Assembly (NCBI GenBank): GCA_964482225.1
Contig: CAYZWT010000009.1
Span: forward strand, 70,464 to 134,463
From: UBA1429 sp964482225
GTDB taxonomy: Bacteria > Chloroflexota > Anaerolineae > UBA1429
Length of the DNA: 64,000 nucleotides
Reading direction: 5' to 3'
The translations under genes and the position numbers were made by a program. Below, in pieces: positions 41,394 through 50,180 of the stretch; the stretch's first letter is position 1, and each line of letters starts with the position of its first letter. The notes beneath the pieces were generated by a model. It saw nothing but the letters and a program-made list of their open reading frames with translations. It ran no database searches and had not been told where the DNA came from.

Positions 41394-43529
41394 CTACGCC
41401 AGGTCCACGGCCAGGACCTCATGCTCGGCCACGCCCGATATGGTCGCGTCGAGTACCCCATCGGCAACCTGCATCGGCCCCAGCGTTCCCCCGCCCAGCA
41501 GCCGCACATCCCCCACTGCGCAGCCCTCGGGCAGGCGCAGGCGGATGCACTGCTCCCCCACAGGACAGACCTGGCGCATGGGCCCCTTGAGCATGTAGGG
41601 GTTGGTCAGGTTCACCATGTGTACCGTCAGCGAGCGCTCCTGCCGCCAAAGGGCCACGTCCAGTATCCCCGGCCCCTGCACCGTAACGGGCAGCTCGCCC
41701 GCCGCCCAGGCCGCCGCGTTGCCCAGCAGCGCGCCGTGGTCTGCGTTCAGGATCTCCCAATAGGTGCGGTCAATGTCCCAGGGCAGATAGAGGACGCGCG
41801 CCGCGCCCCGCTCGCGCACGTGCATCTCGGGTTGGTCGGTGCTCTCGACGCGAGGGAACAACTGCTCCATCGGCAGATCGGGGTAGGAGGGTACCAGGGT
41901 CAACAGCGGCGGCTGCGCGGCATCGTGGGCGCGGGTTGGCAGCCGGTGGACGCCGTGAATGATGCGCTCGGCATCCCGCAACCCGGCGAACAGAGGGTGC
42001 GCCTGGCGGGCCTCCGCGCTCAGATGCAGGTAGGCGTTCTGCATGGGGCCTTCCACCGGCCCCGCAGCGCTGGCCCCGAACAGGTCCGCCAGGCCCAGGT
42101 CGTCCCGGCGGCGGCCCCGCTCGTCATAGAGCGAGGTCTCGTACGTGGCGATCAGGCTGCCGCCGGCGGCGCAATAGGCGCGCAACTGCTCGCACTGGGC
42201 ATCCGAGAGGCAGGCGATATTGGGCAGGATGAGGGCCTTGAAACGGGCCAGATGTGCGGCGTCCAATCGCCGGTCGTGCAGCATGTCAAAAGGGATGCGC
42301 GCCTCCACCAGGGCGTGGTACCAGCCCAGGATCGGTTCCTCGGCCCATGTGCGGGCCTCGGCGCCATAGCCACGCCCCGTCTGTTGGGAATAGACCAGCC
42401 CCACGCTGGCCAGGGAGCCGGTGTTGCGCAGGTAGCGCTCGTTGCGGGCGTGCCAGGCATAGATCTCTTGCACCACCGGCAGCCAGCGCCGATCATGCAG
42501 CACGCCCGCGAACTTGGTGAACCAGGGCCGCGCGCCGTTGGCGGTGGCGTCGGCGGCCCACAGGCGCACCTCGGGCGCGCTCTGCACCGAGTCCTTCCAG
42601 CGGTAGCGCTCCTCCACCCCCACGGAAAAGATCCCGCCCACCGGCTTGTCATCCATGGCCGCGCGGTACTCTTTGGCGCTCATGCCCGCCGCCCAGATGG
42701 GCATGACGCCGCTGCGGGCCTGTCGGTCGGCAAAGAGGATGTCGGCGCGGGCGCCGGTGCGGGCCATGTCCAGGCTGCTGAGGGCGCCGCCGCCGGTGTT
42801 GGGGATATAGCGGGCCTGGGGGTTGATCTCGCGGATGACAGCGTCCCACAGGTCCCATAGGGCAAAGAGGCGATCCTCGCGCCAGGCCAGCCACGCGGCA
42901 TAGTCGTCGTGCCGGGCGTCGGCGACGGCGGGCAGCTCCATGCCGCTGGCGGCGCGAAAGGCCGCCCGGCAATAGGCGCAATAGCAGATGCCGTGGCCCG
43001 CCCAGCGGTTGCCAAAGACGCCATCCACCCAGTAGCGCGCCATGATCTCGCGGTGGATGGCGGTCATCTGCTCTTCGGCGTGGGGCCCCAGGGCGCAGGT
43101 GACCCAGTGGTCGGCGGCGGCCCAATGGCGCCGGGGGCTGCCATCGGCCTGGACGGCCACCCATTCGGGATGGGCCTGGGCGGCGTCATCCAGGATGGCG
43201 TGGGGGTCGGTGCGCCCGATCACCACCATATCCAGGGCGCGGCAACCGGCCACCAGCTCGCCAAAGGGGTCGTCCTGAGCGCCCATCCAGGCGCTGCGAT
43301 GGTGCCAGGGTACCTGGGTGGGATAGTAGGCCACACACCCGCCGGCGCTGAGGCAGGCGGAATCGGCCTGGATTTGCCGAAAATAGTCCAGCCAAAAGGC
43401 GGGGTCGTAGCGGCCGGGGTCGTTCTCCACCAGGGTGAGCTGGGCCCAGCGCATGGGCCGGTCGAACCAGTCGGCGTCGCCGATCACGCGCTCCCACTCG
43501 GCCCGGAAAAAGGCGGCATCTCGTTGCAT
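41394..43529 (-). CDS. GH42-like glycosidase with trimerisation domain
   Basis: The 711-residue protein has an N-terminal barrel of the hypothetical glycosyl hydrolase type (FWLDYFRQIQADSACLSAGG; GVFGNRWAGHGICYCAYC), then a beta-galactosidase trimerisation-like domain (FKALILPNIACLSDAQCEQL; RAYCAAGGSLIATYETSLYD) and a beta-sandwich tail. GAGG precedes ATG 43529. No signal peptide, so a cytoplasmic enzyme. Substrate and catalytic residues are not certain. It follows the larger GH42-like gene on the same strand. Confidence 0.75.
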   Translation of the reverse strand: MQRDAAFFRAEWERVIGDADWFDRPMRWAQLTLVENDPGRYDPAFWLDYFRQIQADSACLSAGGCVAYYPTQVPWHHRSAWMGAQDDPFGELVAGCRALDMVVIGRTDPHAILDDAAQAHPEWVAVQADGSPRRHWAAADHWVTCALGPHAEEQMTAIHREIMARYWVDGVFGNRWAGHGICYCAYCRAAFRAASGMELPAVADARHDDYAAWLAWREDRLFALWDLWDAVIREINPQARYIPNTGGGALSSLDMARTGARADILFADRQARSGVMPIWAAGMSAKEYRAAMDDKPVGGIFSVGVEERYRWKDSVQSAPEVRLWAADATANGARPWFTKFAGVLHDRRWLPVVQEIYAWHARNERYLRNTGSLASVGLVYSQQTGRGYGAEARTWAEEPILGWYHALVEARIPFDMLHDRRLDAAHLARFKALILPNIACLSDAQCEQLRAYCAAGGSLIATYETSLYDERGRRRDDLGLADLFGASAAGPVEGPMQNAYLHLSAEARQAHPLFAGLRDAERIIHGVHRLPTRAHDAAQPPLLTLVPSYPDLPMEQLFPRVESTDQPEMHVRERGAARVLYLPWDIDRTYWEILNADHGALLGNAAAWAAGELPVTVQGPGILDVALWRQERSLTVHMVNLTNPYMLKGPMRQVCPVGEQCIRLRLPEGCAVGDVRLLGGGTLGPMQVADGVLDATISGVAEHEVLAVDLA

Positions 43530-43616
43530 GGCTTTACCTCGAAAAACGGATGGTGGGCGAAGACGAGCTTCACCTGTGGCTTGGCGCGAGGCCCTTCTGC
43601 CCTGCGGGCGACCCCC

Positions 43617-45701
43617 TCACGCCAGCTCGATGATGGCCACATCGCGGCTATTGATGGTTACCGAGAGCGCTTCGGCATCGCCTGTGGCTTGGTTCCCCCA
43701 GCGGCTGCCCACGGGGCGCAGATGGCGCCACGCGGGCCCCAGCTCCAGTTGCGCCAGCGCAGGGTAGGGCTGGGGGTTCACGGCCCAGAGGAAGACCTTG
43801 CCCTCGCCCGCGTGCAGGCGGGCCTGGATGCCGGGGGCGCTGCAGCGTACGTGAGGCTCGGCCCCCGCCCAGGCCAACAACTCGGCGAACAGGGGCGCAG
43901 GCTCGTCCGGGTGGGCAGCCACGCCCGCGCCGGGCATGGTGCCGATCAGGCGGGTGCGCCCCTGGCCATAGGCGTGATCCACCACCGCCACACGCCCGTC
44001 CGTGTACCAGCCGGCGCTCTTGCCGCTGGTGGGACGATAGGCCTGCAGGAATGTGCCGCCATAGGCCCGGCGCCCGTGGGCCATGAACGTAAGCTCGCCC
44101 AGCAGATCGGGGGTGAACTCGACATAGGATTCCTGGGCGCCGAACAGCTCCGCCAGGCCCAGGCCGGGCTGCTGTGGGGCCACATGCCCACGCTCGTCGA
44201 AATAGCCGGGGCAGCCCTCGCTGATCAAGGTCCCGCCCCGCTCCACCCAGGCCCGCAGGCGCTCGGCGGCGGCCTGGGGCAGCATCACAGGATAGGGCAG
44301 GTAGAGCAGGTCATAGGCGTCTAGATCATCCAGGTGCACCCAGTCGGCCTGGATGTTGTGCTGGAAAAAGCCCTGGTACGCGCCCAGCACCGAGGCGGCA
44401 TAGAGCCCGGTATCGCCCTGCTGGGCATGGGCAAAGCGCTGGCTCTCGGGCACGACCACGATGCCGATCTCGCCGCGCACCGGCTTTGCCTGCCACAGGT
44501 CGGCCTGCTCCGGTGCGCCAGCCCAGTGGGCGATGCGCGAGGCCATCCGCGAGCGGGCCGTGCGGGAGCCGTCCATCCCATAGGGGCCAAAGGCGCCGAA
44601 CAGAGGGCCATCCAGCAGGGGACGCCAGCGGGGGTAGAACAGGCCGCGCGCCCCCGCCGCAAAGGAGAGCATGTGCCAGAGGCGCAGGTCCTCCGGCGCA
44701 GCGATGCGCCCGTCGGAGCGGGGCCTGTTGAGCACCTGGGGTTGCAGCCACAGGGGGCCGCCCTGAGCCTCGGCGTGCCAGATCGTCTTGCCCCGGGCGG
44801 CGGCGCGGGTCAGATCCACGGCGTGCCACTGCTGCCAGGGGGCGTCGCCCTTGCGGGCCGCGATCCAGGTCAGGCCATAGCCATCCACAGTCTCGGCGGC
44901 GCGCCAGTCGTCGGCGGCATAGCCCGCCGCGCGGGTCAATCCGCCCGCCACGCCGTGGGCCAGGATGGGGTGCTCGGGATCCACGGCGCGGAGCACGTCC
45001 CGCCGCCAGGCCATCAGGCGGTAGGCGTTATCCACGCGAAAGGCCAGCCAGTCCAGCACATCGGGGTAGGGGCCAAGCTGGCGGGGGATCTGGATATCCT
45101 CCCAGGCGGCCAGGCTGTGGCGCTGCCAGCCCTCGGCCAGGGCGCGCAGGTCGCCATACTTGTGCTGGAGCCAACGGCGAAATCGGGCCGCCGTGGCGGG
45201 GCAATAGCAGACGTCCTCCCAGTAGGTGCACTCGTTCCAGATGTCATAGCCGCCCAGGCCCGGATGGTCGCGGTAGCGCCCGGCCAGGGCCTGCAAAAAG
45301 CGCTCGGCCAACTCCCGAACCTCGTCGTTATCCAGGCAGAGGCCGGGGAACCCGCCCGTGACGCAGGAGCCGCTCATGGCGCTCTCGAGCCTGTGGCCCG
45401 AGCGCGTCTCATAGCGGGCGTGGGGATAGCGGGAGTAGGCCCACTCGGGGGCCGCCGTGGTCATCTCGGCGATGATGGTGGCCAGGCCATGCTGGGCAGC
45501 CAGGTCGAGCTGGCGGTCGTAATCGGCCCAGTCATAGACGCCGGGGGCGATCTCGATGGCGCTCCAGAGGAACCAGTGGCGAAAGGCGGTATAGCCGTCC
45601 TGGGCGGCGACGGCATAGTCGCGCTCCCAGTCCTCGTGGGGCGGGTTGGACTTGCGGAAATAGACGGCGCCATAGGTAAAGGGCGGCAAAGGCTTGGGCA
45701 T
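43617..45701 (-). CDS. GH42-type beta-galactosidase
   Basis: The 694-residue enzyme starts at ATG 45701 behind GGGAGG. The barrel has GYDIWNECTYWEDVCYC with the acid/base Glu, and TIWHAEAQGGPLW as the likely nucleophile region. LYLPYPVMLPQAAAERL and VERGGTLISEGCPGYF mark the trimerisation domain. It is full length, unlike the split GH42 at 21.8 kb. Together with the gene downstream it forms a second glycosidase operon, probably for plant-type galactosides; specificity is inferred only. Confidence 0.85.
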   Translation of the reverse strand: MPKPLPPFTYGAVYFRKSNPPHEDWERDYAVAAQDGYTAFRHWFLWSAIEIAPGVYDWADYDRQLDLAAQHGLATIIAEMTTAAPEWAYSRYPHARYETRSGHRLESAMSGSCVTGGFPGLCLDNDEVRELAERFLQALAGRYRDHPGLGGYDIWNECTYWEDVCYCPATAARFRRWLQHKYGDLRALAEGWQRHSLAAWEDIQIPRQLGPYPDVLDWLAFRVDNAYRLMAWRRDVLRAVDPEHPILAHGVAGGLTRAAGYAADDWRAAETVDGYGLTWIAARKGDAPWQQWHAVDLTRAAARGKTIWHAEAQGGPLWLQPQVLNRPRSDGRIAAPEDLRLWHMLSFAAGARGLFYPRWRPLLDGPLFGAFGPYGMDGSRTARSRMASRIAHWAGAPEQADLWQAKPVRGEIGIVVVPESQRFAHAQQGDTGLYAASVLGAYQGFFQHNIQADWVHLDDLDAYDLLYLPYPVMLPQAAAERLRAWVERGGTLISEGCPGYFDERGHVAPQQPGLGLAELFGAQESYVEFTPDLLGELTFMAHGRRAYGGTFLQAYRPTSGKSAGWYTDGRVAVVDHAYGQGRTRLIGTMPGAGVAAHPDEPAPLFAELLAWAGAEPHVRCSAPGIQARLHAGEGKVFLWAVNPQPYPALAQLELGPAWRHLRPVGSRWGNQATGDAEALSVTINSRDVAIIELA

Positions 45702-45796
45702 CGGCGATCCTCCCTGTGGCTGGCTGGGCATGACGCAACGCCGCTATGGTAGCCCAGGCGGAGGGCGGAGGCAAGTAAGGGGAGAGGCGACTCGCC

Positions 45797-46104
45797 GTAT
45801 CAGTTCAGAATTGAGGGCGAAGGCAGCCAACACGTTGTGGACAGAGGCGGCGAATCCTGGAGGGCGGGCGTCCCGCCCGCCACGATGCATACGCAGACGA
45901 TGCGTACGCATGTATGCGTATGCATCGTCTGCCGTCGGCAGGCGCGAGACTGGGGCGCAGAGTTGCACTCTGGACGCTGCTCCGCAGCGTAACGCGCCGT
46001 GCAACTGCGCGCTCCCAAGCCGAGTGAGTGCTCACCGATTGCAGGATGCGGACATCACCGTTCTGAGCAGTCAAGAACCCGTCCCCTCAAACCTGAACAG
46101 TTAT
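45797..46104 (-). mobile_element. MITE copy A, 308 bp
   Basis: It is related along both ends to the element at 63608-63881 in the opposite orientation. The ends are GTATCAGTTCAGAATTGAGG and, on the other strand, ATAACTGTTCAGGTTTGAGG, imperfect inverted repeats. Flanks GACTCGCC and GACCCGCG (6 of 8 alike) look like an aged 8-bp target duplication. Inside, 45893-45932 holds an 18-bp hairpin absent from the other copy. No gene is encoded. Confidence 0.75.
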
Positions 46105-46201
46105 GACCCGCGTGGGCAACCTCGGCGCAACTTGCGCGCTATTTCAGGGCGGCTAGACTATGCCCTATAGCCGTTCACCAGAACCTCCACAGGAGCATCG
46201 T

Positions 46202-47098
46202 ATGCCACTCAGCCGCGTGGCCCTGATCCGGGGCCAGGATCGTTATGACAATGTCGCCCGCGCCCTTCAAGCCATTGACGACCAGATTGATCTGGCGGGC
46301 AAACAACGTATCGTGGTCAAGCCCAATTTCGTGACCACCCAGCGCGAGTTGGCCGCCACCCATGTGGACGCCGTGCGCGCTGTGCTGGATCACTTGCGCA
46401 GGCGCGGCGTCACCCAGCAGATCACCCTGGCCGAGGGGCCCGCCATCGGCAGCGCCCAGGAGGGGTTCCGCAACTATGGCTATGAGCCGCTGATCCGTGA
46501 GTATGGCCTGCGGGTGGTGGATATCAACCAGGACGAGACCGAGCCGGTGCAGGTGTGGAACACGCGCCTGCGGCCCCACACGGTGCGCGTCTCACGCACG
46601 GTGCTAGAGAGCGATTTTCGCATCTCGATCGGCCCGCCCAAGACCCACGACACGGTGATCGTCACCCTCTCCCTCAAGAACTATGTCGTGGGGAGCCTGG
46701 TGGGCAAGCGGGCGGTGCACCAGGGCTGCGCAGGCATCAACCTGAACCTGTACAAGCTGGCGTACCATGTCGCGCCGCACCTCTCGGTCATTGATGGGTT
46801 CGTGGGCATGGAGGGGCACGGCCCCACCCGGGGCGAGCCGGTGGATTGGCGCATCGCGGTGGCCAGCACGGATTTTCTGGCCGCCGACTGCCTGACGGCG
46901 CGCCTGATGGGCTTTGATCCCCACGAGGTGGGCTATTTGCACTACTGCCTCGTCAAGGGCCTGGGCCATGGCGAGCCAGAAGAGATCGAGGTGGTGGGCA
47001 ACGTGTCGCTGGAGGGGGCCTATCACTCCTTCCGTCCGCACCCCACCACGGAGGAGCAAAAGAGCTGGCGGGTCGAGGGCGTGGAACGGTATCTGTAG
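46202..47098 (+). CDS. DUF362-family protein
   Basis: The 298-residue protein has the DUF362 pattern: IVVKPNFVTTQRELAATHVD, LAEGPAIGSAQEGFRNYGY, IGPPKTHDTVIVTLSLKN and SVIDGFVGMEGHGPTRGEPV. Start ATG 46202 has AGGAG six bases upstream. A weak promoter (TTGCGC, 16 bases, TAGACT at 46154) lies between the MITE and the gene. Some members carry iron-sulfur clusters; this one does not. Role unknown. Confidence 0.88.
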   Translation: MPLSRVALIRGQDRYDNVARALQAIDDQIDLAGKQRIVVKPNFVTTQRELAATHVDAVRAVLDHLRRRGVTQQITLAEGPAIGSAQEGFRNYGYEPLIREYGLRVVDINQDETEPVQVWNTRLRPHTVRVSRTVLESDFRISIGPPKTHDTVIVTLSLKNYVVGSLVGKRAVHQGCAGINLNLYKLAYHVAPHLSVIDGFVGMEGHGPTRGEPVDWRIAVASTDFLAADCLTARLMGFDPHEVGYLHYCLVKGLGHGEPEEIEVVGNVSLEGAYHSFRPHPTTEEQKSWRVEGVERYL

Positions 47099-47280
47099 GG
47101 GCAAGGCACTATTGCTGAATCTGCCCCTGTTTGTTACGCTGCTGCCGGTCTGTAGTCTTCATCGCATCTGTACCAGCCGCGGCGCCAGCTCTGACGGGAC
47201 TCGCTCGACCACAAGAGAGGTACAGCATTGTCTGGATTATGCGTCGCGTGTTCAAGGACGCGTGTTTGCGGAGGGGCGAC

Positions 47281-48126
47281 ATGAGGTATCTTTCGGGCGT
47301 GACGGCTACGTCGCACATTGACAGGCAGAACGAGAGATTCACGCTGGAATGCTTGCGAGACATGGTCGAACAGATAAATCGTAGCTACATCCCAGTACTT
47401 TACGAACACGATCCGAGAATAGCACCACTAGGAAGGACTGTTGGAGCAAAGCTAATAGAGCTTCCGGATGGTGAGTTTGCAGTGGAAACCACGAGTCAGA
47501 TGTTCGAAGAGAGTGACATCATCCCGTTCAGAGACGACGGCCGAGAGATGCCTCTCAATGTACCCCCTACAGGCCGCATTGAGCTTGCTTATGACCTAAG
47601 CTACGATAATCCTGAGGACCTGAGCGACCTTGAGCAGCTAGGCAAGAGCCTAGACGCAGGTCTTTCATACCGACGAAAGAAGGCTCTGGAGCCTTTGAGT
47701 GTCCTCGAGATTGTCGTTTCAGTGGCCCTTGGTAATATCGCAGCCGGATTTCTGTCCAAGATAGGCGAAGATGCGTGGGATATGATCAAGAGCAGGCTAG
47801 CCGCGCTCATCCAAAGAAAACGACGGCAGGAAGAGGAGTACTTGATTCAGTTTACATTCAACGTAAGAGAGAATGAACGCGTTTTGAGTCTGGACACGAT
47901 CCTAACAAGTCCTAGTGAAGAACACATCGACCAATTCGTGAGAGAGGGTCTTGACCTGCTTGACCAGTTGGCTCCCGAATACATGGACAGTGATCCAAAC
48001 CTTGTCAAAGTCGTGCACACCTTCAGCGATGGCAGGGTCTTTATCAGCTTTGGAGTTAGGAAGGATGCGGTTCCCCTCTTCCCTAGATCGGATAGGAGCT
48101 GGCGCGAGGCGCGAGACACGACCTGA
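47281..48126 (+). CDS. Orphan protein with phage-protease-like N-terminus
   Basis: The 281-residue product starts at ATG 47281 behind GGAGGGG. The first 75 residues (GVTATSHIDRQNERFTLECL, then IPVLYEHDPRIAPLGRTVG and LIELPDGEFAVE) resemble the N-terminal half of phage prohead proteases, including a His-Asp pair. The middle has a hydrophobic stretch (VLEIVVSVALGNIAAGF) and a basic coiled segment; the C-terminus is a small alpha/beta domain. The sequence is AT-richer than its neighbours. No phage genes are nearby. I do not assign a function. Confidence 0.65.
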   Translation: MRYLSGVTATSHIDRQNERFTLECLRDMVEQINRSYIPVLYEHDPRIAPLGRTVGAKLIELPDGEFAVETTSQMFEESDIIPFRDDGREMPLNVPPTGRIELAYDLSYDNPEDLSDLEQLGKSLDAGLSYRRKKALEPLSVLEIVVSVALGNIAAGFLSKIGEDAWDMIKSRLAALIQRKRRQEEEYLIQFTFNVRENERVLSLDTILTSPSEEHIDQFVREGLDLLDQLAPEYMDSDPNLVKVVHTFSDGRVFISFGVRKDAVPLFPRSDRSWREARDTT

Positions 48127-48387
48127 CCAGATCAATTGATAGACTAGATACAAATACTACCAATTAGTCGAGCACCGTAATATGTAGGATGTCTTTATGA
48201 GGAGAAGGAAGAAGAACTGCACGACTGAATAGCCCTGGGTACGCGTGCGCATCCCCGCTTTTGCCATTACCCATCCGCCGCGCCGATTACTTTGATCAGC
48301 GCGACGGCAAGTCATCTCCCCCTCTCCAGAGCGAATACGGGACGTGCCCCGAAGTGCGGATGCTTTTCGCTTTCCCCATCTCTTCTT

Positions 48388-48527
48388 CACGCCTGGTGGC
48401 CGTGCCGGCAGGCGCCCTGGTGGATATGGTGGGCCTGACGCCGGTGATCACCGTGTTTGGCGCGCTGGTGATCGTCGTGCATCTTGGGGCGGCCATTCTC
48501 CACGCGCCGGTGCGCAGCCTGCGCTAG
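48388..48527 (+). pseudogene. Remnant of an MFS transporter C-terminus
   Basis: An open frame reads PAGALVDMVGLTPVITVFGA and a final hydrophobic helix, then stops. This matches the last helices of MFS_3 carriers such as the gene at 10182-11405 (IPSGAIADRVGVPVVVAVQG). The rest of the carrier is gone. The region 48127-48387 upstream holds nothing else I recognise. Confidence 0.5.
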
Positions 48528-48613
48528 TGCGGGGCTACGAGATCGGAAAGACCGACGTGCGCTCGGAACCTTCTCGTGGGCTGGAATGCACGCCGGTCTT
48601 GAATTGGCGGGAA

Positions 48614-49315
48614 CTAGCGGGCGTCGCCCGCGGTCGGGACGCTGATCCTAAACCGATAAGGGCCGAACAACGTTGTCTCGATAGGTGATAGTACCACCGC
48701 CAAGCTCTGATCGGAGGCATGCTCCGGCGGAGCCATCGGTGGGGCCGCCTCCCCTACTGGTATTGCATGGATGCCGAAGGAGAACTCGAGAGTCAACGGA
48801 TCGGAAAGCTCTCCCAGCGGGGTGGCATCAAAGGCGAGCACATGAGCGGCTGCGCCAGGTTCGGCATGGCCCGCCCCATCCACGAACGGGAGCGCTAGGC
48901 CATCCTCTGTACGGAGGATGGCACCGGTTGGCGCCAAGCTCATCTCGCCCGGGCCTATGACGTTGAGACCGATCAGGATGCGCTCCTGATCAACATAGAT
49001 CTGCTCAAGTGTGACGGTGCAGCCATCCCTGGTCTGGCTCACACTCAACGGATGACTCAGCTCGCTTGCCTCCGGGCTCCAAGTCGGGTTGATCCGATAT
49101 ACATCTGTGAGTAGGGGCGCAGCCGCGTAAGCGACCGAGCCCAGCAGCACCACCGCCACCGCCGCCAGGGCCGCCCAGCCCAGCCTCGTTGCGGGCATCC
49201 ACCGTGCCAGCCGCGTTCTGTGCGTCGCGCGACGTTGGATACCGGGCCACAGGTCGGTCGTTCCCAGGGCGTGACCGGCGACGTCGTCCAGCCGCTGCTT
49301 GATTTCGTGCGTCAT
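48614..49315 (-). CDS. Membrane anti-sigma factor candidate
   Basis: The 233-residue protein has a short cytoplasmic N-terminus, one helix at about residues 45-65 (GWAALAAVAVVLLGSVAYAA) and an extracellular domain of about 165 residues resembling the DUF4179-type sensor domain. ATG 49315 follows the ECF sigma gene by 24 bases, the classical sigma/anti-sigma order. It lacks a recognisable zinc anti-sigma motif, so the role is inferred from position. Confidence 0.7.
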   Translation of the reverse strand: MTHEIKQRLDDVAGHALGTTDLWPGIQRRATHRTRLARWMPATRLGWAALAAVAVVLLGSVAYAAAPLLTDVYRINPTWSPEASELSHPLSVSQTRDGCTVTLEQIYVDQERILIGLNVIGPGEMSLAPTGAILRTEDGLALPFVDGAGHAEPGAAAHVLAFDATPLGELSDPLTLEFSFGIHAIPVGEAAPPMAPPEHASDQSLAVVLSPIETTLFGPYRFRISVPTAGDAR

Positions 49316-49339
49316 GTTTGCTTCCTTTCTCATGCTACG

Positions 49340-49894
49340 CTACTCGGTTCCACCTGCGATCCACCCAGGCAGCAAACGTCTCAGGCTCTGCCGCGCATCG
49401 TGCAACCGGCGCTTGACCGTTCCCTGGGGGCATCCGAGAAGCTCGGACATCTCAGCTTCTCCCAAACCAAGATAGTATCGACACACCCCGGCCGTCCGCT
49501 GCATGGGCGAGAGTCTCGTGAGAGCGTCTCGCACCACCCCCTCCGTCTCGGCGTTCAAGATCGTTCGCTCGATGGATGAGGAGGGATCTGGAATGCTCTC
49601 GCGCAGCGCGTCGTCCAGGAACGCTCTGATGCGCCGGCGCTTGCGTATAGCCATGAGAGCCTGGTTGGCCACAATACGCAGGAACCAAGGAGCAAAGGGG
49701 CGATCAATATCGAACTGCTCGATGCGGCGATAGGCGCGCAGAAAGGCATCCTGCGCGACATCCTGGGCCATGTCAGCATCGAGGCAGATCAGATAGGCAG
49801 TCCGTAGCGCGCGATCCTGGTAGTGTCTGACAAGAACCTCCAACCCTGTTATGTCACCCTGTTTGAGCAGGGCAATGGCCTGGTGGTCTTTCAT
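49340..49894 (-). CDS. ECF-type RNA polymerase sigma factor
   Basis: The 184-residue sigma factor starts at ATG 49894 behind AAAGGAGG. Region 2 is visible as ADMAQDVAQDAFLRAYRRIE and FAPWFLRIVANQALMAIRKR; region 4 as RLSPMQRTAGVCRYYLGLGE and MSELLGCPQGTVKRRLHDAR. It should direct transcription of an envelope or stress regulon under control of the downstream membrane protein. Confidence 0.92.
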   Translation of the reverse strand: MKDHQAIALLKQGDITGLEVLVRHYQDRALRTAYLICLDADMAQDVAQDAFLRAYRRIEQFDIDRPFAPWFLRIVANQALMAIRKRRRIRAFLDDALRESIPDPSSSIERTILNAETEGVVRDALTRLSPMQRTAGVCRYYLGLGEAEMSELLGCPQGTVKRRLHDARQSLRRLLPGWIAGGTE

Positions 49895-49938
49895 GTTCCC
49901 TCCTTTCGCTCGTGCGCCCGAGATCTGTCGTTCTACTT

Positions 49939-49967
49939 GTACTATGCCCATGGGTCCAACAAGGTTC
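49939..49967 (-). promoter_or_regulatory. Possible ECF autoregulatory promoter
   Basis: GAACCT (49967-49962), 17 bases, TAGTAC (49944-49939) on the minus strand, 45 bases before the sigma gene. GAAC-type -35 boxes are typical of ECF sigma promoters. The stretch 49968-50180 has no gene. Confidence 0.4.
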
Positions 49968-50180
49968 GGGGTAAGGTGAGAAGAACAAAGATGTAGAACG
50001 ATCCTTGTCAAGTCTTGAGCAGACTATGCGATATCAGATCGAAGCATAGGCGCACGTCTGTCGAGGTCTCTCGGAGAGGCTGGAGACTCGGAGCGGACGA
50101 TGGGCAGCGGTCACCGCACTCGTACGGCTATTGTCGCCCACGATCCGTCGCTCTGTCTCGCGTGTGCGGAAGCGGGCATC

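Noticed and set aside
41421..42860. Long plus-strand frame opposite the 711-residue glycosidase
   Set aside because: Antisense shadow: no motif, no ribosome site, composition typical of reversed GC-rich coding sequence.
44334..45752. Long plus-strand frame opposite the GH42 gene
   Set aside because: Same reason: the opposite strand has a complete glycosidase with catalytic motifs.
47281..48126. A prophage around the protease-like gene
   Set aside because: No capsid, terminase, portal, tail or integrase genes, and no attachment sites were seen.
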